From the NCBI RefSeq assembly GCF_900113315.1, contig NZ_FOZG01000001.1, positions 1,674,001 through 1,738,000 of the forward strand: a DNA stretch of 64,000 nucleotides, given 5' to 3'. Positions 15,831-24,341 of this stretch are shown here, in pieces. Positions within the stretch are counted from its first letter, which is position 1; each line of letters opens with the position of its first letter. Source of the stretch: Sphingomonas jatrophae. Its GTDB lineage: Bacteria; Pseudomonadota; Alphaproteobacteria; Sphingomonadales; Sphingomonadaceae. Made by a program: the position numbers and the translations under genes. Below the pieces are notes generated by a model. The model saw only the letters and a program-made list of their open reading frames with translations, made no database searches and was not told the DNA's origin.

Positions 15831-16339
15831 CGCGTCGCGCTCCCGCACATCGGCATGGTGGTGTGGAGATAGGGCAGCAGCGTCACCGCCCCGATCAGCG
15901 CGGCGGCGGTGGCGCAGACCAGCACCGCGCCCGCCGCGACATCCTTGACCGTGCCGATGGCGGGGTGACGCTTTGGGTGAAGGTGGTCGCACAGCCGCTC
16001 GATGGCGCTGTTCAGGCCCTCCGCTGCGAACACCAGCGCGGTGGCGAGGATCAGCCAGCGCCAGTCGGCAAGCGAAACGTGCAGCACGGCACCCGCGGCC
16101 AAGACCAGCCCGGCCGCGATCAGGTGCAGCCGGGCGTTGGGCTCGTTGCGGACCAGCCAGCGCAGCCCTGCCCAGGCAAAGCGAAAGCTCGCCAGCCGGG
16201 CCGAGGCGGAGAAGCGGGGATCCGGTGCAGGCGCGGCAGCATGAGGCCGCCACGCCAGCGGCGACGGCCGCAGCCGCCACCGCCGGAGCGGCCAGCCGAG
16301 CAGGCCCAGCAGCCCTGCGAGAAGCGCGCAGCACACCAT
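15827..16339 (-). CDS. dgkA: Diacylglycerol kinase, DgkA type
   Basis: The 170-residue membrane protein carries the DgkA core (about residues 55-160): a conserved NEPNARLHLI entry, three membrane helices and the catalytic signature AEGLNSAIERLCDHLHPK. DgkA phosphorylates diacylglycerol or, in some bacteria, undecaprenol. It is longer at the N-terminus than E. coli DgkA (about 120 residues), with an extra hydrophobic helix and an Arg/Pro-rich linker. It sits 10 bp after the linalool-dehydratase-like gene and overlaps the radical SAM gene by 4 bp, so its substrate may be a lipid alcohol of that pathway. Confidence 0.88.
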   Translation of the reverse strand: MVCCALLAGLLGLLGWPLRRWRLRPSPLAWRPHAAAPAPDPRFSASARLASFRFAWAGLRWLVRNEPNARLHLIAAGLVLAAGAVLHVSLADWRWLILATALVFAAEGLNSAIERLCDHLHPKRHPAIGTVKDVAAGAVLVCATAAALIGAVTLLPYLHTTMPMCGSATR

Positions 16340-16349
16340 GTCCGTCTCC

Positions 16350-18200
16350 TCAGATCACTGGCTTGATCAGCAGCACGGTTCGTCCCTGGCCCTGGATGAC
16401 CAGATCCGCTTCGCCCCTGCCGTCCGCCTTGACGAAGCCGGTTGCGTCCCCCTCGATCCGGTAGTGCCGCTCGGGCCGCAGGCGGGCGAGGCGCATCGTG
16501 TGCGGCCGCCCGCCGGCAAGATGGAGCACGAGGCGCAGCGCGCCCACCTCCGCCACTGCGCCAGCGACCAGCACGTCAGGATAGTCCGCATGCGCAAGAC
16601 ATGGTCCGTCGCGACCGGTCACGCCTGCCCCCGCCAGGGCCGCCAGCCCGCCCGGTCGATTGCACCGGGCGGCCAGCTCCAGCGCGTGCGCCCAGAGCGA
16701 GGCGCGCGGGCGGTGTCGCACGCCGTCGATCGTCCGCGCAGGGCAACGAGCGTCGAGCATGGCCAGCATCGCCGCGGCCGCCGCGCCATCGCCCAGCTCG
16801 ACCGCGGCGGCGGCACTCGCGGCAAGGCTGGACGCGCGCGAGAAGCCGTAATTGCCGACATCGACCGGCCAGAACAGCCGCGGCCACGGCTTGCTGTCGA
16901 GCGCGGCGCGCACGCGGCCCCAATGAAGCTGGGCGAGATCGGGATAGAGCGCACTCAGGAACAGGCAGGGGAAGGCCTGCATCACGATCCCGCCTGCGGG
17001 CGGCAGGCCGAGCCCGGTCAGCGTCGAGCGGAACGGCACCAGCCGGCCGTCGCGGGTGGTGAACGCGTCCAGCCCCCGACGCATCCGCGGCGCGACGGCC
17101 GCCCAACGGTCGGCATCGGCGGTGCGGAGCCCGACGCCGGTGAGCAGGTTGCACAGCGGGTAGATCCAGCCCGGCTCGCAGGCGAGCAGCCCCCACGGCG
17201 CGCGGTCATATTGATCGGCGAGGATGCGAGCGAGATCGGCCTTGTCATAGCGTGTGCGCCCATTTGGCAGCGCGAGGTCGAGATGGCCGTCTGCTCCTGC
17301 CAGCGAACGACCTGCCACCGCTTCGGCCAAGGCGATCTGCGCAAGGACGAAGCCCGAATACATGATGTTGTCGCGCGGCACCGGATCGTGCGCCGGGCGC
17401 AGATGACCCCAGGCACTTTCCAGCCGCCAATAGCGCCACATTCGCGGGTCGCTCTGCTTGGCGAGCAGACGGTGCTGCGCCTCGACCATATAGCCGGAAA
17501 ATGCCGGCAGCTGGTGTGCCTGGACCAGCGACAGCGCATAGCTGATGAAGTTGACCTGATAGCGGACCGCGGCGGTCTGAAACTGGTCGCGCCATTCAAA
17601 CCCCTCGAACGCCGCGATCGGCTGCAGGGCGCGATCCAGCAGCAGTCGCTGGAGCGCGAGCGTGTCAGGCAGCAACTCTTCCGGCACCTGCGGGCGGGGA
17701 CGAGCAGGGCATGAGACAGGCGGCAGACCGGCAGATTGCGGTCTTGCTGGCAGCCGCGCCAGACTGAGCGCCGGCACGGCAAGCCACGCCAGCACGAGGA
17801 CAGCCGAATTGTAGGCATCGACCGGCGGAGCATCGACGGTCACCGCGGCAAGGAGCGCCGCTCCGAGCCAGCCGAGCGGCGGAGCGAGGACGTTGCCGGT
17901 CCCGAACCACAGGATCAGCGCCAGGCCGAACACAGCGAGGCTGAGGCCCGAGGCCAGCCATGCGCCGAGCGGCATCGGCGCATCGGCAAGCAAAGGTGCG
18001 AGAAAGCCTGCACCGGGCGCGATCAGCCCCAGACCGAACACGCGCAATCCCGTCACCGGTGCCGCACAGGCCAGCGCAGCGCCGGTCAGCGCCACCATCG
18101 CCAAGGCCAGCACGAACCGTCGCCGGCGCTTCGCCGCGTCCTGCAACGGCAAGCAGCTTTGCGATGCAGAGTAGATGGGCAAATGAAAGGCAGCCGCCAT
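16350..18200 (-). CDS. Membrane-anchored linalool dehydratase/isomerase-like protein
   Basis: The 616-residue protein has about five N-terminal membrane helices (residues 28-150), a Pro/Arg linker and a long helical-repeat domain. The latter carries features I recall from linalool dehydratase/isomerase of Castellaniella: DPVPRDNIMYSG around residues 273-283 and a Cys-x8-Cys pair in CEPGWIYPLCN (Cys341, Cys350). The known enzyme is a soluble periplasmic protein of about 400 residues; here the domain is fused to a membrane anchor and has a C-terminal beta-rich extension. The family hydrates and dehydrates isoprenoid alkenols. The ATG shares one base with the regulator stop (TGATG). The substrate is unknown; an isoprenoid or lipid alcohol is my inference. 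Confidence 0.75.
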   Translation of the reverse strand: MAAAFHLPIYSASQSCLPLQDAAKRRRRFVLALAMVALTGAALACAAPVTGLRVFGLGLIAPGAGFLAPLLADAPMPLGAWLASGLSLAVFGLALILWFGTGNVLAPPLGWLGAALLAAVTVDAPPVDAYNSAVLVLAWLAVPALSLARLPARPQSAGLPPVSCPARPRPQVPEELLPDTLALQRLLLDRALQPIAAFEGFEWRDQFQTAAVRYQVNFISYALSLVQAHQLPAFSGYMVEAQHRLLAKQSDPRMWRYWRLESAWGHLRPAHDPVPRDNIMYSGFVLAQIALAEAVAGRSLAGADGHLDLALPNGRTRYDKADLARILADQYDRAPWGLLACEPGWIYPLCNLLTGVGLRTADADRWAAVAPRMRRGLDAFTTRDGRLVPFRSTLTGLGLPPAGGIVMQAFPCLFLSALYPDLAQLHWGRVRAALDSKPWPRLFWPVDVGNYGFSRASSLAASAAAAVELGDGAAAAAMLAMLDARCPARTIDGVRHRPRASLWAHALELAARCNRPGGLAALAGAGVTGRDGPCLAHADYPDVLVAGAVAEVGALRLVLHLAGGRPHTMRLARLRPERHYRIEGDATGFVKADGRGEADLVIQGQGRTVLLIKPVI

Positions 18201-18562
18201 CACGCCTGTCTCGCTTTCCGGAGCAATGCGCCGCGCTTGGCCGTTTCCCGCGCCCGCCGCAGCACCTGCTCCAGAACCTGGAGATAGGCGGCGAAGCCCT
18301 CCCGCCCCGCTTCGGTCAGGAAGCAGCGCGTGTGCGGGCGCTTCCCGGCATAGCCTTTGTCGAGGCCCACCAGTCCCGCCTCCTCGAGCACCTGAAGGTG
18401 ACGGCTGAGATTGCCGTCGGTCAGCCCGCACAGCACCTTCAGGTCGGAGAAGCTCAGGCCTTCGGCGTGCCCCGCCAGCGACGTGACGATGCCGAGCCGG
18501 GCCCGCTCGTGGAACAGGCGGTCGAGACCTTCATAGGCGAAGGGCGCCTTATCGCCGGCCAT
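18200..18562 (-). CDS. Winged-helix transcriptional regulator
   Basis: This 120-residue one-domain protein has a winged helix (about 25-90: IVTSLAGHAEGLSFSDLKVLCG, then LTDGNLSRHLQVLEEAGLV, then the wing DKGYAGKRPHTRCFLTEAG). It resembles the small MarR/ArsR-like regulators often encoded with a short membrane protein. It overlaps the preceding membrane gene by 14 bp and the next enzyme gene by one base. The perfect palindrome at 19169-19183 at the head of the operon is its likely operator, giving autoregulation. The signal it responds to is unknown. Confidence 0.85.
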   Translation of the reverse strand: MAGDKAPFAYEGLDRLFHERARLGIVTSLAGHAEGLSFSDLKVLCGLTDGNLSRHLQVLEEAGLVGLDKGYAGKRPHTRCFLTEAGREGFAAYLQVLEQVLRRARETAKRGALLRKARQA

Positions 18563-19160
18563 CCCGCCCTCCCGCGCGGTGGAGAATGACGGCGACCAGG
18601 ATCTGCCCGATCCCGAACGGCACGCCCATCATCCAGGGCGTGGCCGACAGGCTCCGCGCGGCGATCAGCAGGGTCGCGGTGCCGCACAGGAAATACCAGC
18701 CGGCAGGCCACATGATCGCCTTCGGCAGCGTGCCCGCCGCCGAAAATCCGATCAGCGCGATCAACAGCTGCCACAGGCCGGGCAGGATCCAGATCACCTG
18801 CGGCGCGCTTTGCACGATGACGAGGGTAGCCACCGCGCCGACAGCGCCGAACGGCAGCAGCAGACGCAGCGTGCCCGCCAGCATCGTATCCGGCATGCCG
18901 GCATGCAGCCGTCGCGCCCGGTCAAGCGCCTCGACGCCGATCAGCCCCGCCGCCGCCACTGCGGTGACCGTCCAGCTGAGGACGAAGCCGATAGCATCGT
19001 GTCCGCCGGCAAACCCCAGCGACTGCGCCGCGGCGACCGCGGCCGCGAGCACGCCCGTTCCCGCGACGGCGACCGGCGCCAGCCCGCGAAAGCGGGTGCT
19101 GGCCGCCATCCGGTCCTGAATGAAGGCGAGTTGCGACAGCGCATGATCTATCTCGCTCAT
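18549..19160 (-). CDS. Small integral membrane protein, operon leader
   Basis: The 203-residue protein has a short helical cytoplasmic start (MSEIDHALSQLAFIQDRMAA) and about five to six membrane helices (for example AVAGTGVLAAAVAAAQSLG, VLSWTVTAVAAAGLIGVEAL, WPAGWYFLCGTATLLIAA). No catalytic motif is visible. The pairing with a winged-helix regulator is frequent in proteobacteria and suggests membrane-linked signalling. I chose the ATG at 19160, preceded by AAGGGG; an in-frame start further upstream lies across the palindromic operator. It heads the operon regulator, LDI-like enzyme, dgkA, radical SAM. Confidence 0.75.
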   Translation of the reverse strand: MSEIDHALSQLAFIQDRMAASTRFRGLAPVAVAGTGVLAAAVAAAQSLGFAGGHDAIGFVLSWTVTAVAAAGLIGVEALDRARRLHAGMPDTMLAGTLRLLLPFGAVGAVATLVIVQSAPQVIWILPGLWQLLIALIGFSAAGTLPKAIMWPAGWYFLCGTATLLIAARSLSATPWMMGVPFGIGQILVAVILHRAGGRDGRR

Positions 19161-19168
19161 GCCGACCC

Positions 19169-19183
19169 CTTTGCAATGCAAAG
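19169..19183 (-). promoter_or_regulatory. Palindromic operator CTTTGCA-A-TGCAAAG
   Basis: A perfect 7-1-7 palindrome lies 8 bp upstream of the first gene of the five-gene operon and overlaps its ribosome-binding region. Bound protein here would block transcription or early elongation. The winged-helix protein encoded next is the obvious candidate. The palindrome is directly visible; the binding protein is inferred. Confidence 0.6.
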
Positions 19184-19303
19184 TGCCATCCTGCCGCTCG
19201 CCGGTCAACAGCGACGATCGAACTGTGCATTTGAATGGTCCCATGCCGGCCCCGGCACGATTGCCAGCTTGCCTCGTTGCGTGTCCGACAGGGAGGCGAG
19301 ACG

Positions 19304-21229
19304 ATGAAGCTGGACGTGACGAGGCGCTCGCCTGCCGAGCAGGGCGAGGGTGCGAGCGCGACGGTGATCGCCGCGCAGGTGCCCGGCATCACGGGGTTGC
19401 TTGGCCTTGCGGTCGCTGTGGTGGTGATTGCGGGGCTGTTCTTCGCGCGCGACGTGCTGATCCCGATCACGCTGGCCGTGCTGTTGTCCTTCGTCCTGTC
19501 GCCCATCGTGGCGCTTCTGCGGCGGCTGCGCCTGCCGCGGGGTCCGGCCATCCTGCTGGCCGTGCTGGGAGCGCTCACCACGCTGGGCGGCATCGGCACG
19601 CTCGTCGGCATGCAGGCCGCCTCGCTTGCCGATGACGCGCCACGCTATGCGGCGACCATCCAGACGAAAATCGATCGCGCGCAGGCGTTCGTCGTGGATC
19701 GCCTCTCGGTGCTCGCCCCGGCCGGCCCCCGCCCTGCCGCCGCCCCGATCAACCCGGACATCGTCCGCGGCACCCGTGCCAACCCCCTTCAGGTCCGCGT
19801 CGTCGAGTCCGAGCCGTCGGTCCTGACGCAGGTCGGCGGCTATCTCGAGCCCGTCGTGGGGCCGTTCGAGACGTTCGTGATCGTCCTGGTGGTCGCCATC
19901 TTCATCCTCATGCAGAAGGAGGATCTGCGCGATCGCCTAATCCGGCTGTTCGGCTCCTCCGACCTGCACCGCACCACCGCCGCCATGGACGATGCCGGCA
20001 GCAGGCTGAGCCGCTATTTCCTGTCGCAACTGGCGGTGAATACCAGCTTCGGGATCGTGGTCGCCATCGGCCTGTGGCTCATCGGATTGCCCGTGCCGGC
20101 CCTGTGGGGGATCCTCGCCGGGGTGTTGCGCTTCGTGCCGTATATCGGCGCGCTGCTTGGCGCTGCGCTTCCGCTCGCCATCGCGGCCGGCGTCGATCCC
20201 GGCTGGTCGATGATGCTGATGGTGGCGGCCTTGTTCATCGTGCTGGAGCCGGTGATCGGCTACGTGGTCGAGCCTTTGCTCTACGGCCATTCGACGGGCC
20301 TCTCGCCTTTGTCGGTCGTGCTCGCCGCCGTGTTCTGGACATGGATCTGGGGCCCAGTCGGCCTCGTCCTGTCGATGCCGCTGACATTGTGCCTCGTCGT
20401 CCTCGGCCGCCACATACCCAGTCTGGAATTCCTCGACGTGCTGCTCGGCGACCGTCCGGCGCTGACGCCCGTGGAAAGCTTCTACCAGCGCATGCTCGCC
20501 GACGATCCGGAAGAGGCGCTCGATCAGGCCGAGACGCAGCTCAAGGAACGCTCGTTGACGGCCTATTATGATGAGGTGGCGCTGGCCGCGCTGAAGTTGG
20601 CGGCGGCGGACGTGGCGCGCGGCGCCATCGACCGGACCCGCGCGACGGGTGTGGTCGAGTCCATGCTCGTGCTGATCGACGAGCTCGCTGACGCGGACGA
20701 CACGGCGCAGGCGACCACCGCGACGGACAAGCCGCTGAGCCCGACGCCGGGGAATGTCGTCGGGTTCGTCGAGACCACGCCCGAGAGCCTGCCCGAGGCA
20801 CCCGCCGAGTGGCGGAATGAGGGCGCCGTCCTCTGCGTTGCGGGACGGGGCGTGCTCGACGATGCGGTCACGGCAATGCTCGCGCAGTTGCTGGCCAAGC
20901 GGGGCTTCGGGGTGCGCCGGGTCGGGCACGAGGCAGGGTCGCGCGCCGGCATCGCCTCGCTCGACGCCACGGGCGTCAAGATCGTGTGCCTGTCCTACCT
21001 GGAGATTGGCGGCTCGCCCTCGCACCTGCGCTATCTCGTCCGCCGGATACGGTCGCGGCTCGGCAATGTGCCGGTGCTGGTCGGCTTGTGGCCCGAAGGC
21101 GAAGCCGCCTTGAGCGACCAGCAGATCCAGAAGGCCCTGGGGGCCGATCTCTATGTCGGGTCGCTCCGCGCGGCGGTGGAGGCGTGCCTCGATCAGTCGC
21201 ACGACAACAGTGCGAAGGTCGCGGCCTGA
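19304..21229 (+). CDS. AI-2E family transporter with C-terminal cytosolic domain
   Basis: The 641-residue protein starts MKLDVTRRSPAEQGEGASAT. The first 370 or so residues form the eight-helix AI-2E/PerM permease (LFFARDVLIPITLAVLLSFVLSPIVALLRR; RFVPYIGALLGAALPLAIAAG). A helical linker follows (about 380-490). The last 130 residues have Rossmann-like segments (GAVLCVAGRGVLDDAV, ATGVKIVCLSYLEIGGSPSHL, VPVLVGLWPEG, GADLYVGSLRAAVEACL) like a B12-binding-type fold without the cobalamin His motif. Members export small molecules or ions; the cargo here is unknown. GGGAGG precedes the ATG by 7 bp. Confidence 0.85.
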   Translation: MKLDVTRRSPAEQGEGASATVIAAQVPGITGLLGLAVAVVVIAGLFFARDVLIPITLAVLLSFVLSPIVALLRRLRLPRGPAILLAVLGALTTLGGIGTLVGMQAASLADDAPRYAATIQTKIDRAQAFVVDRLSVLAPAGPRPAAAPINPDIVRGTRANPLQVRVVESEPSVLTQVGGYLEPVVGPFETFVIVLVVAIFILMQKEDLRDRLIRLFGSSDLHRTTAAMDDAGSRLSRYFLSQLAVNTSFGIVVAIGLWLIGLPVPALWGILAGVLRFVPYIGALLGAALPLAIAAGVDPGWSMMLMVAALFIVLEPVIGYVVEPLLYGHSTGLSPLSVVLAAVFWTWIWGPVGLVLSMPLTLCLVVLGRHIPSLEFLDVLLGDRPALTPVESFYQRMLADDPEEALDQAETQLKERSLTAYYDEVALAALKLAAADVARGAIDRTRATGVVESMLVLIDELADADDTAQATTATDKPLSPTPGNVVGFVETTPESLPEAPAEWRNEGAVLCVAGRGVLDDAVTAMLAQLLAKRGFGVRRVGHEAGSRAGIASLDATGVKIVCLSYLEIGGSPSHLRYLVRRIRSRLGNVPVLVGLWPEGEAALSDQQIQKALGADLYVGSLRAAVEACLDQSHDNSAKVAA

Positions 21230-21260
21230 ACATGGGCTCGCGCTGGCCGACCGTAGCCAG

Positions 21261-22433
21261 CTAGGCCGATGCCCGCCCCCGCAGCAGGTGCGTGATCCCC
21301 ATCGCGCCCAGGCCCGCCGCCACGCCCCAGAAGGCCGATCCGATACCCAGCACGGTGACGCCGGAGGCGGTGACGAGCAGGGTCAGGATCGTCGCATCGC
21401 GATGCTCCTTCCCGGCCAGCGACGCCTCCAGCGCGCCGAGCAGAGCGGGGATGATCGCCAGCCCGGTCAGCACCGCGATCGCGATCGGCGGCAGCGCCAC
21501 GAAGCCGCGGACGAGCAGCGGCGAGAAGATCGCCAGCAGCAGATAGAGCGCGGCATAGATCAGGCCCGTCCGCCACCGCCGCGCCTTGTCGGGATCCGCC
21601 TCCGCGCTGGTGCAGATCGCGGCGGTGATCGCGGCGAGGTTGACCGCATGCGCGCCGAACGGGGCTGCCACCACGCTTGCCAGGCCGGTGCCGACCAGCA
21701 ACGGCCGGGGCGGCGGCGTATAGCCGGCGACCCGCAGCACGGCGATCCCCGGCAGGTTCTGCGACACCAGGGTCACGACGAACAGCGGCATCGCGATGCT
21801 GACCAGCGCGCCCGCGTCGAACGCGACCGGCACCGGGATGAGCGTGCCGAACGTGGCCCCCGGCGGCAGCGCGCCGACCCTCCCCTGCCCGAGGATCAGC
21901 GCAACGCCGACCGCAAGCACCATCAGCAGCGCGTAGAGCGGGAAGCGCGCGCGCCCCACGACGAAGGTCGCCGCCAGCACCAGCACGAACAGCGGATCGG
22001 CCCCCGCCTCCTTGAAGGCGCGCAGGCCGAAGGGCAGCAGCACGCCCGCCAGCATGGCCGAGGCGATGGCCGGCGGGATCGCGCCCGCCAGCCGCCCCAG
22101 CAGCGGCACCGCGCCCACCAGCACGCCGATCAGGCCCGCCGCCGCAAAGGCGCCGCACGCGACCGGCCACGGCACGGCCGGCGAGGTGACGAGCAGCGCG
22201 GCGCCGGGCGTCGACCAGGCCAGCACCACCGGCACGCGCAGCCGGAGCGACAGGAGCGCGCCCGGCACCGCGATGGCGAGGCAGAGTGCCGTCACGGCGG
22301 ATCCGGCCTGCTCCACCGACGCTCCCATCGCGCGCAGCGCCTGCACGACCAGCACGATCGTGCCGCCGAACCCCACGGCAGCGGCCACGAGGGCGGAGGT
22401 CCAGGCGGATGGCGGCGGCAGGGTGGCGCGCAT
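21261..22433 (-). CDS. benE: BenE-family benzoate/aromatic acid transporter
   Basis: The 390-residue protein has about 12 hydrophobic segments and the BenE pattern: FGGTIVLVVQALRAMGAS near the N-terminus, VPVVLAWSTPGAALL around residue 70, and APFGAHAVNLAAITAAICT near 250. BenE proteins import benzoate-like acids with protons. The ATG at 22433 fits the usual length. It is convergent with the AI-2E gene (31 bp gap) and follows the SDR gene in the same direction after 66 bp. The substrate may be an aromatic or cyclic acid. Confidence 0.88.
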   Translation of the reverse strand: MRATLPPPSAWTSALVAAAVGFGGTIVLVVQALRAMGASVEQAGSAVTALCLAIAVPGALLSLRLRVPVVLAWSTPGAALLVTSPAVPWPVACGAFAAAGLIGVLVGAVPLLGRLAGAIPPAIASAMLAGVLLPFGLRAFKEAGADPLFVLVLAATFVVGRARFPLYALLMVLAVGVALILGQGRVGALPPGATFGTLIPVPVAFDAGALVSIAMPLFVVTLVSQNLPGIAVLRVAGYTPPPRPLLVGTGLASVVAAPFGAHAVNLAAITAAICTSAEADPDKARRWRTGLIYAALYLLLAIFSPLLVRGFVALPPIAIAVLTGLAIIPALLGALEASLAGKEHRDATILTLLVTASGVTVLGIGSAFWGVAAGLGAMGITHLLRGRASA

Positions 22434-22499
22434 AAGGCGGGTCTCGTCTCTCGGGCGGTCATTCCTGCCCGCCACCCTCCACCGGATCAACCCGGCATG

Positions 22500-23279
22500 T
22501 TACGCCGTCGGAATGGTGCCGCCGTCGATGACATGCTCGGTCCCGGTGATGCTGGCGGCACGGTCCGAGGCGAGAAAGGCGACAAGGCTCGCCACCTCGT
22601 CGGGCGAGGCGGGACGGCCGATCGGAATGCCGCCGAGCGACTGCATGATGATCCGCCTGCCCAGCTCGGCATCGCCGCCCGCCTGCGCGCCCAGCCTCTC
22701 GGCAAAGGCGCCCGTGGCCTCCGTATCGATCCAGCCGGGCGACACGCGCACGACGCGCACCCCGCGCGGCGACACCTCCTTGGACAGGCTCTTGCTGTAG
22801 GTCGAGAGCGCGGCCTTGGCCGCGGCATAGGCGGTGGTCGCCTCGGGCAGCGGCAGGCGGTGCTGGATCGAGGTGACGTGGATGACGACACCCTGCCCGC
22901 GCGACACCATCGCCGGCACCAGCGCGCGGTCGAGCCGGACGGCGGGGCGCAGGTTGAGGTCGAGCTCATCCTCCCAATGCTCGTCCTCCAGTGCAGCGAA
23001 GCCGCCCGCCGGCGCCGATGATCCGCCGAGCATGTGGACGATGATGTCGATGTCGCCCAGCCGCTCGCGCGCGGCGCTGGCCAGAGCGGCACAGCCTTCC
23101 GCAGTGGCGAGGTCCGCCGCGACGAACAGCTCGGCGGGCACGTCGTCCGGCCGGCTGCGCGCGGTCGTCAGCACGCGCGCGCCGAGATCGCGGAACAGCC
23201 GCACGGTTGCAGCGCCCGCCCCGCGCGTGCCGGAGGTGATCAGCGCGGTCTTGCCGGTGAGGTCGATGAACGGGGTCAT
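22500..23279 (-). CDS. Short-chain dehydrogenase/reductase
   Basis: The 259-residue SDR has the cofactor motif [15 protein letters not shown] at about residue 15, [10 protein letters not shown] near residue 88, the catalytic Tyr-x3-Lys in [16 protein letters not shown], and a typical end ([14 protein letters not shown]). SDRs oxidise alcohols or reduce ketones with NAD(P). It is divergent from a LysR gene over 104 bp and so probably LysR-controlled. I chose the ATG at 23279, where AAGGA lies 8 bp upstream; an ATG at 23294 is possible. Confidence 0.9.
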   Translation of the reverse strand: MTPFIDLTGKTALITSGTRGAGAATVRLFRDLGARVLTTARSRPDDVPAELFVAADLATAEGCAALASAARERLGDIDIIVHMLGGSSAPAGGFAALEDEHWEDELDLNLRPAVRLDRALVPAMVSRGQGVVIHVTSIQHRLPLPEATTAYAAAKAALSTYSKSLSKEVSPRGVRVVRVSPGWIDTEATGAFAERLGAQAGGDAELGRRIIMQSLGGIPIGRPASPDEVASLVAFLASDRAASITGTEHVIDGGTIPTA

Positions 23280-23342
23280 GGCACGATCCTTCATGTCTGG
23301 TGTGGACAGGCCGGAACTTAGGCGTGGACCTTCGTTGCGATA

Positions 23343-23381
23343 ATCGGGATAGATCGGGACGAAACATCGTGGAGATCGGGA
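23343..23381 (+). promoter_or_regulatory. Three ATCGGGA direct repeats before the LysR gene
   Basis: ATCGGGA occurs at 23343, 23353 and 23375, ending 2 bp before the LysR start. The spacing of 10 and 22 bp places the copies on about the same face of the helix. This is a plausible multimer binding site in the SDR/LysR divergent promoter. The last copy also overlaps the ribosome site, GGAGATCGGG. Confidence 0.45.
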
Positions 23382-23383
23382 CA

Positions 23384-24283
23384 ATGCCGCGATCAGGCCT
23401 GATCGAGCTCGATGCCGTGCTGGCCGTGACGCGGCACCGATCCTTTCGCGCCGCAGCGCTCGATCTCGGCCTCTCCACTACCGCGCTCAGCAACGGCATC
23501 GCCAAGCTGGAGCGCGATCTCGGCGTGCGGCTGTTCAATCGCACCACGCGCAGCGTCTCGCTCACGGATGCGGGGCGCCGCTTCACCGAACAGGTCGGCC
23601 CGGCGCTGGGGGACATCCACGCGGCGATGGACGCCGCGCGCGCGCAGCAGGCGGTGCCGTCGGGCGTGCTCCGCATCAACGCTTTCGCCACTGCCGCGCG
23701 CGAGGTGCTGGCGCCGCTGCTGCTCGAGTATCTCCGCCGCTATCCGCAGGTGACGATCGATCTGGTGACCGAAGGCCGCCTGGTCGACGTGGTCGCCGAA
23801 GGGTTCGATTTCGGCATCCGGGCGCGCGACTTCGTGCCGAGCGACATGATCGCGGTGCCGCTGGGCGCCGCGCGCAGCAATACCGTGGTCGCGTCGCCCG
23901 CCTACCTCGCCGCTAACGGGACGCCGCTCGTCCCCGACGACCTGATGCGGCATGCCTGCATCCGTGCCCGCCTGCCCAACGGTGCCATCTATCGCTGGCA
24001 GTTCGAGAAGGACGGGCAGTCGCTCCAGCTCGACGTCGCGGGTCCGATCATCCTTGATGAGCCGAGCCTCGTCCGGATCGCCGCGCTGGAGGGGCTGGCG
24101 ATCGGCTATTCCATGGCATCCGACGTGCACGACGATCTCGCCGCCGGCCGCCTCGTCCGCCTGCTGGAGGACTGGACGCCGCCGCTGGCCCCCTTGTGCC
24201 TTTACTATCCGGGCCGGCGCAACGCCTCCGCCGCCGCCCGCGCGCTGATCGATCTCGCCCGCGCGCGAACAAGCGGCAGGTGA
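23384..24283 (+). CDS. LysR-family transcriptional regulator
   Basis: The 299-residue protein has an N-terminal winged helix (about 5-65: [48 protein letters not shown], read in segments) and a two-lobe effector domain ([37 protein letters not shown]). It belongs to the group that often controls divergent SDR or oxidoreductase genes. Its neighbours fit: an SDR to the left, and alcohol dehydrogenase, aldo/keto reductase and SDR genes to the right beginning 58 bp downstream. The ligand is unknown. Confidence 0.92.
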   Translation: MPRSGLIELDAVLAVTRHRSFRAAALDLGLSTTALSNGIAKLERDLGVRLFNRTTRSVSLTDAGRRFTEQVGPALGDIHAAMDAARAQQAVPSGVLRINAFATAAREVLAPLLLEYLRRYPQVTIDLVTEGRLVDVVAEGFDFGIRARDFVPSDMIAVPLGAARSNTVVASPAYLAANGTPLVPDDLMRHACIRARLPNGAIYRWQFEKDGQSLQLDVAGPIILDEPSLVRIAALEGLAIGYSMASDVHDDLAAGRLVRLLEDWTPPLAPLCLYYPGRRNASAAARALIDLARARTSGR

Positions 24284-24341
24284 TGCGGAAAGCCGCCGCT
24301 TGTTCGTGCGTTGAGGCGGCCGGGTGTGACGGAGGTCGAGC

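Noticed and set aside
21153-23021. A 622-residue plus-strand open frame
   Set aside because: It is antisense to the BenE and SDR genes and very rich in Arg/His/Gln; no motif or ribosome site.
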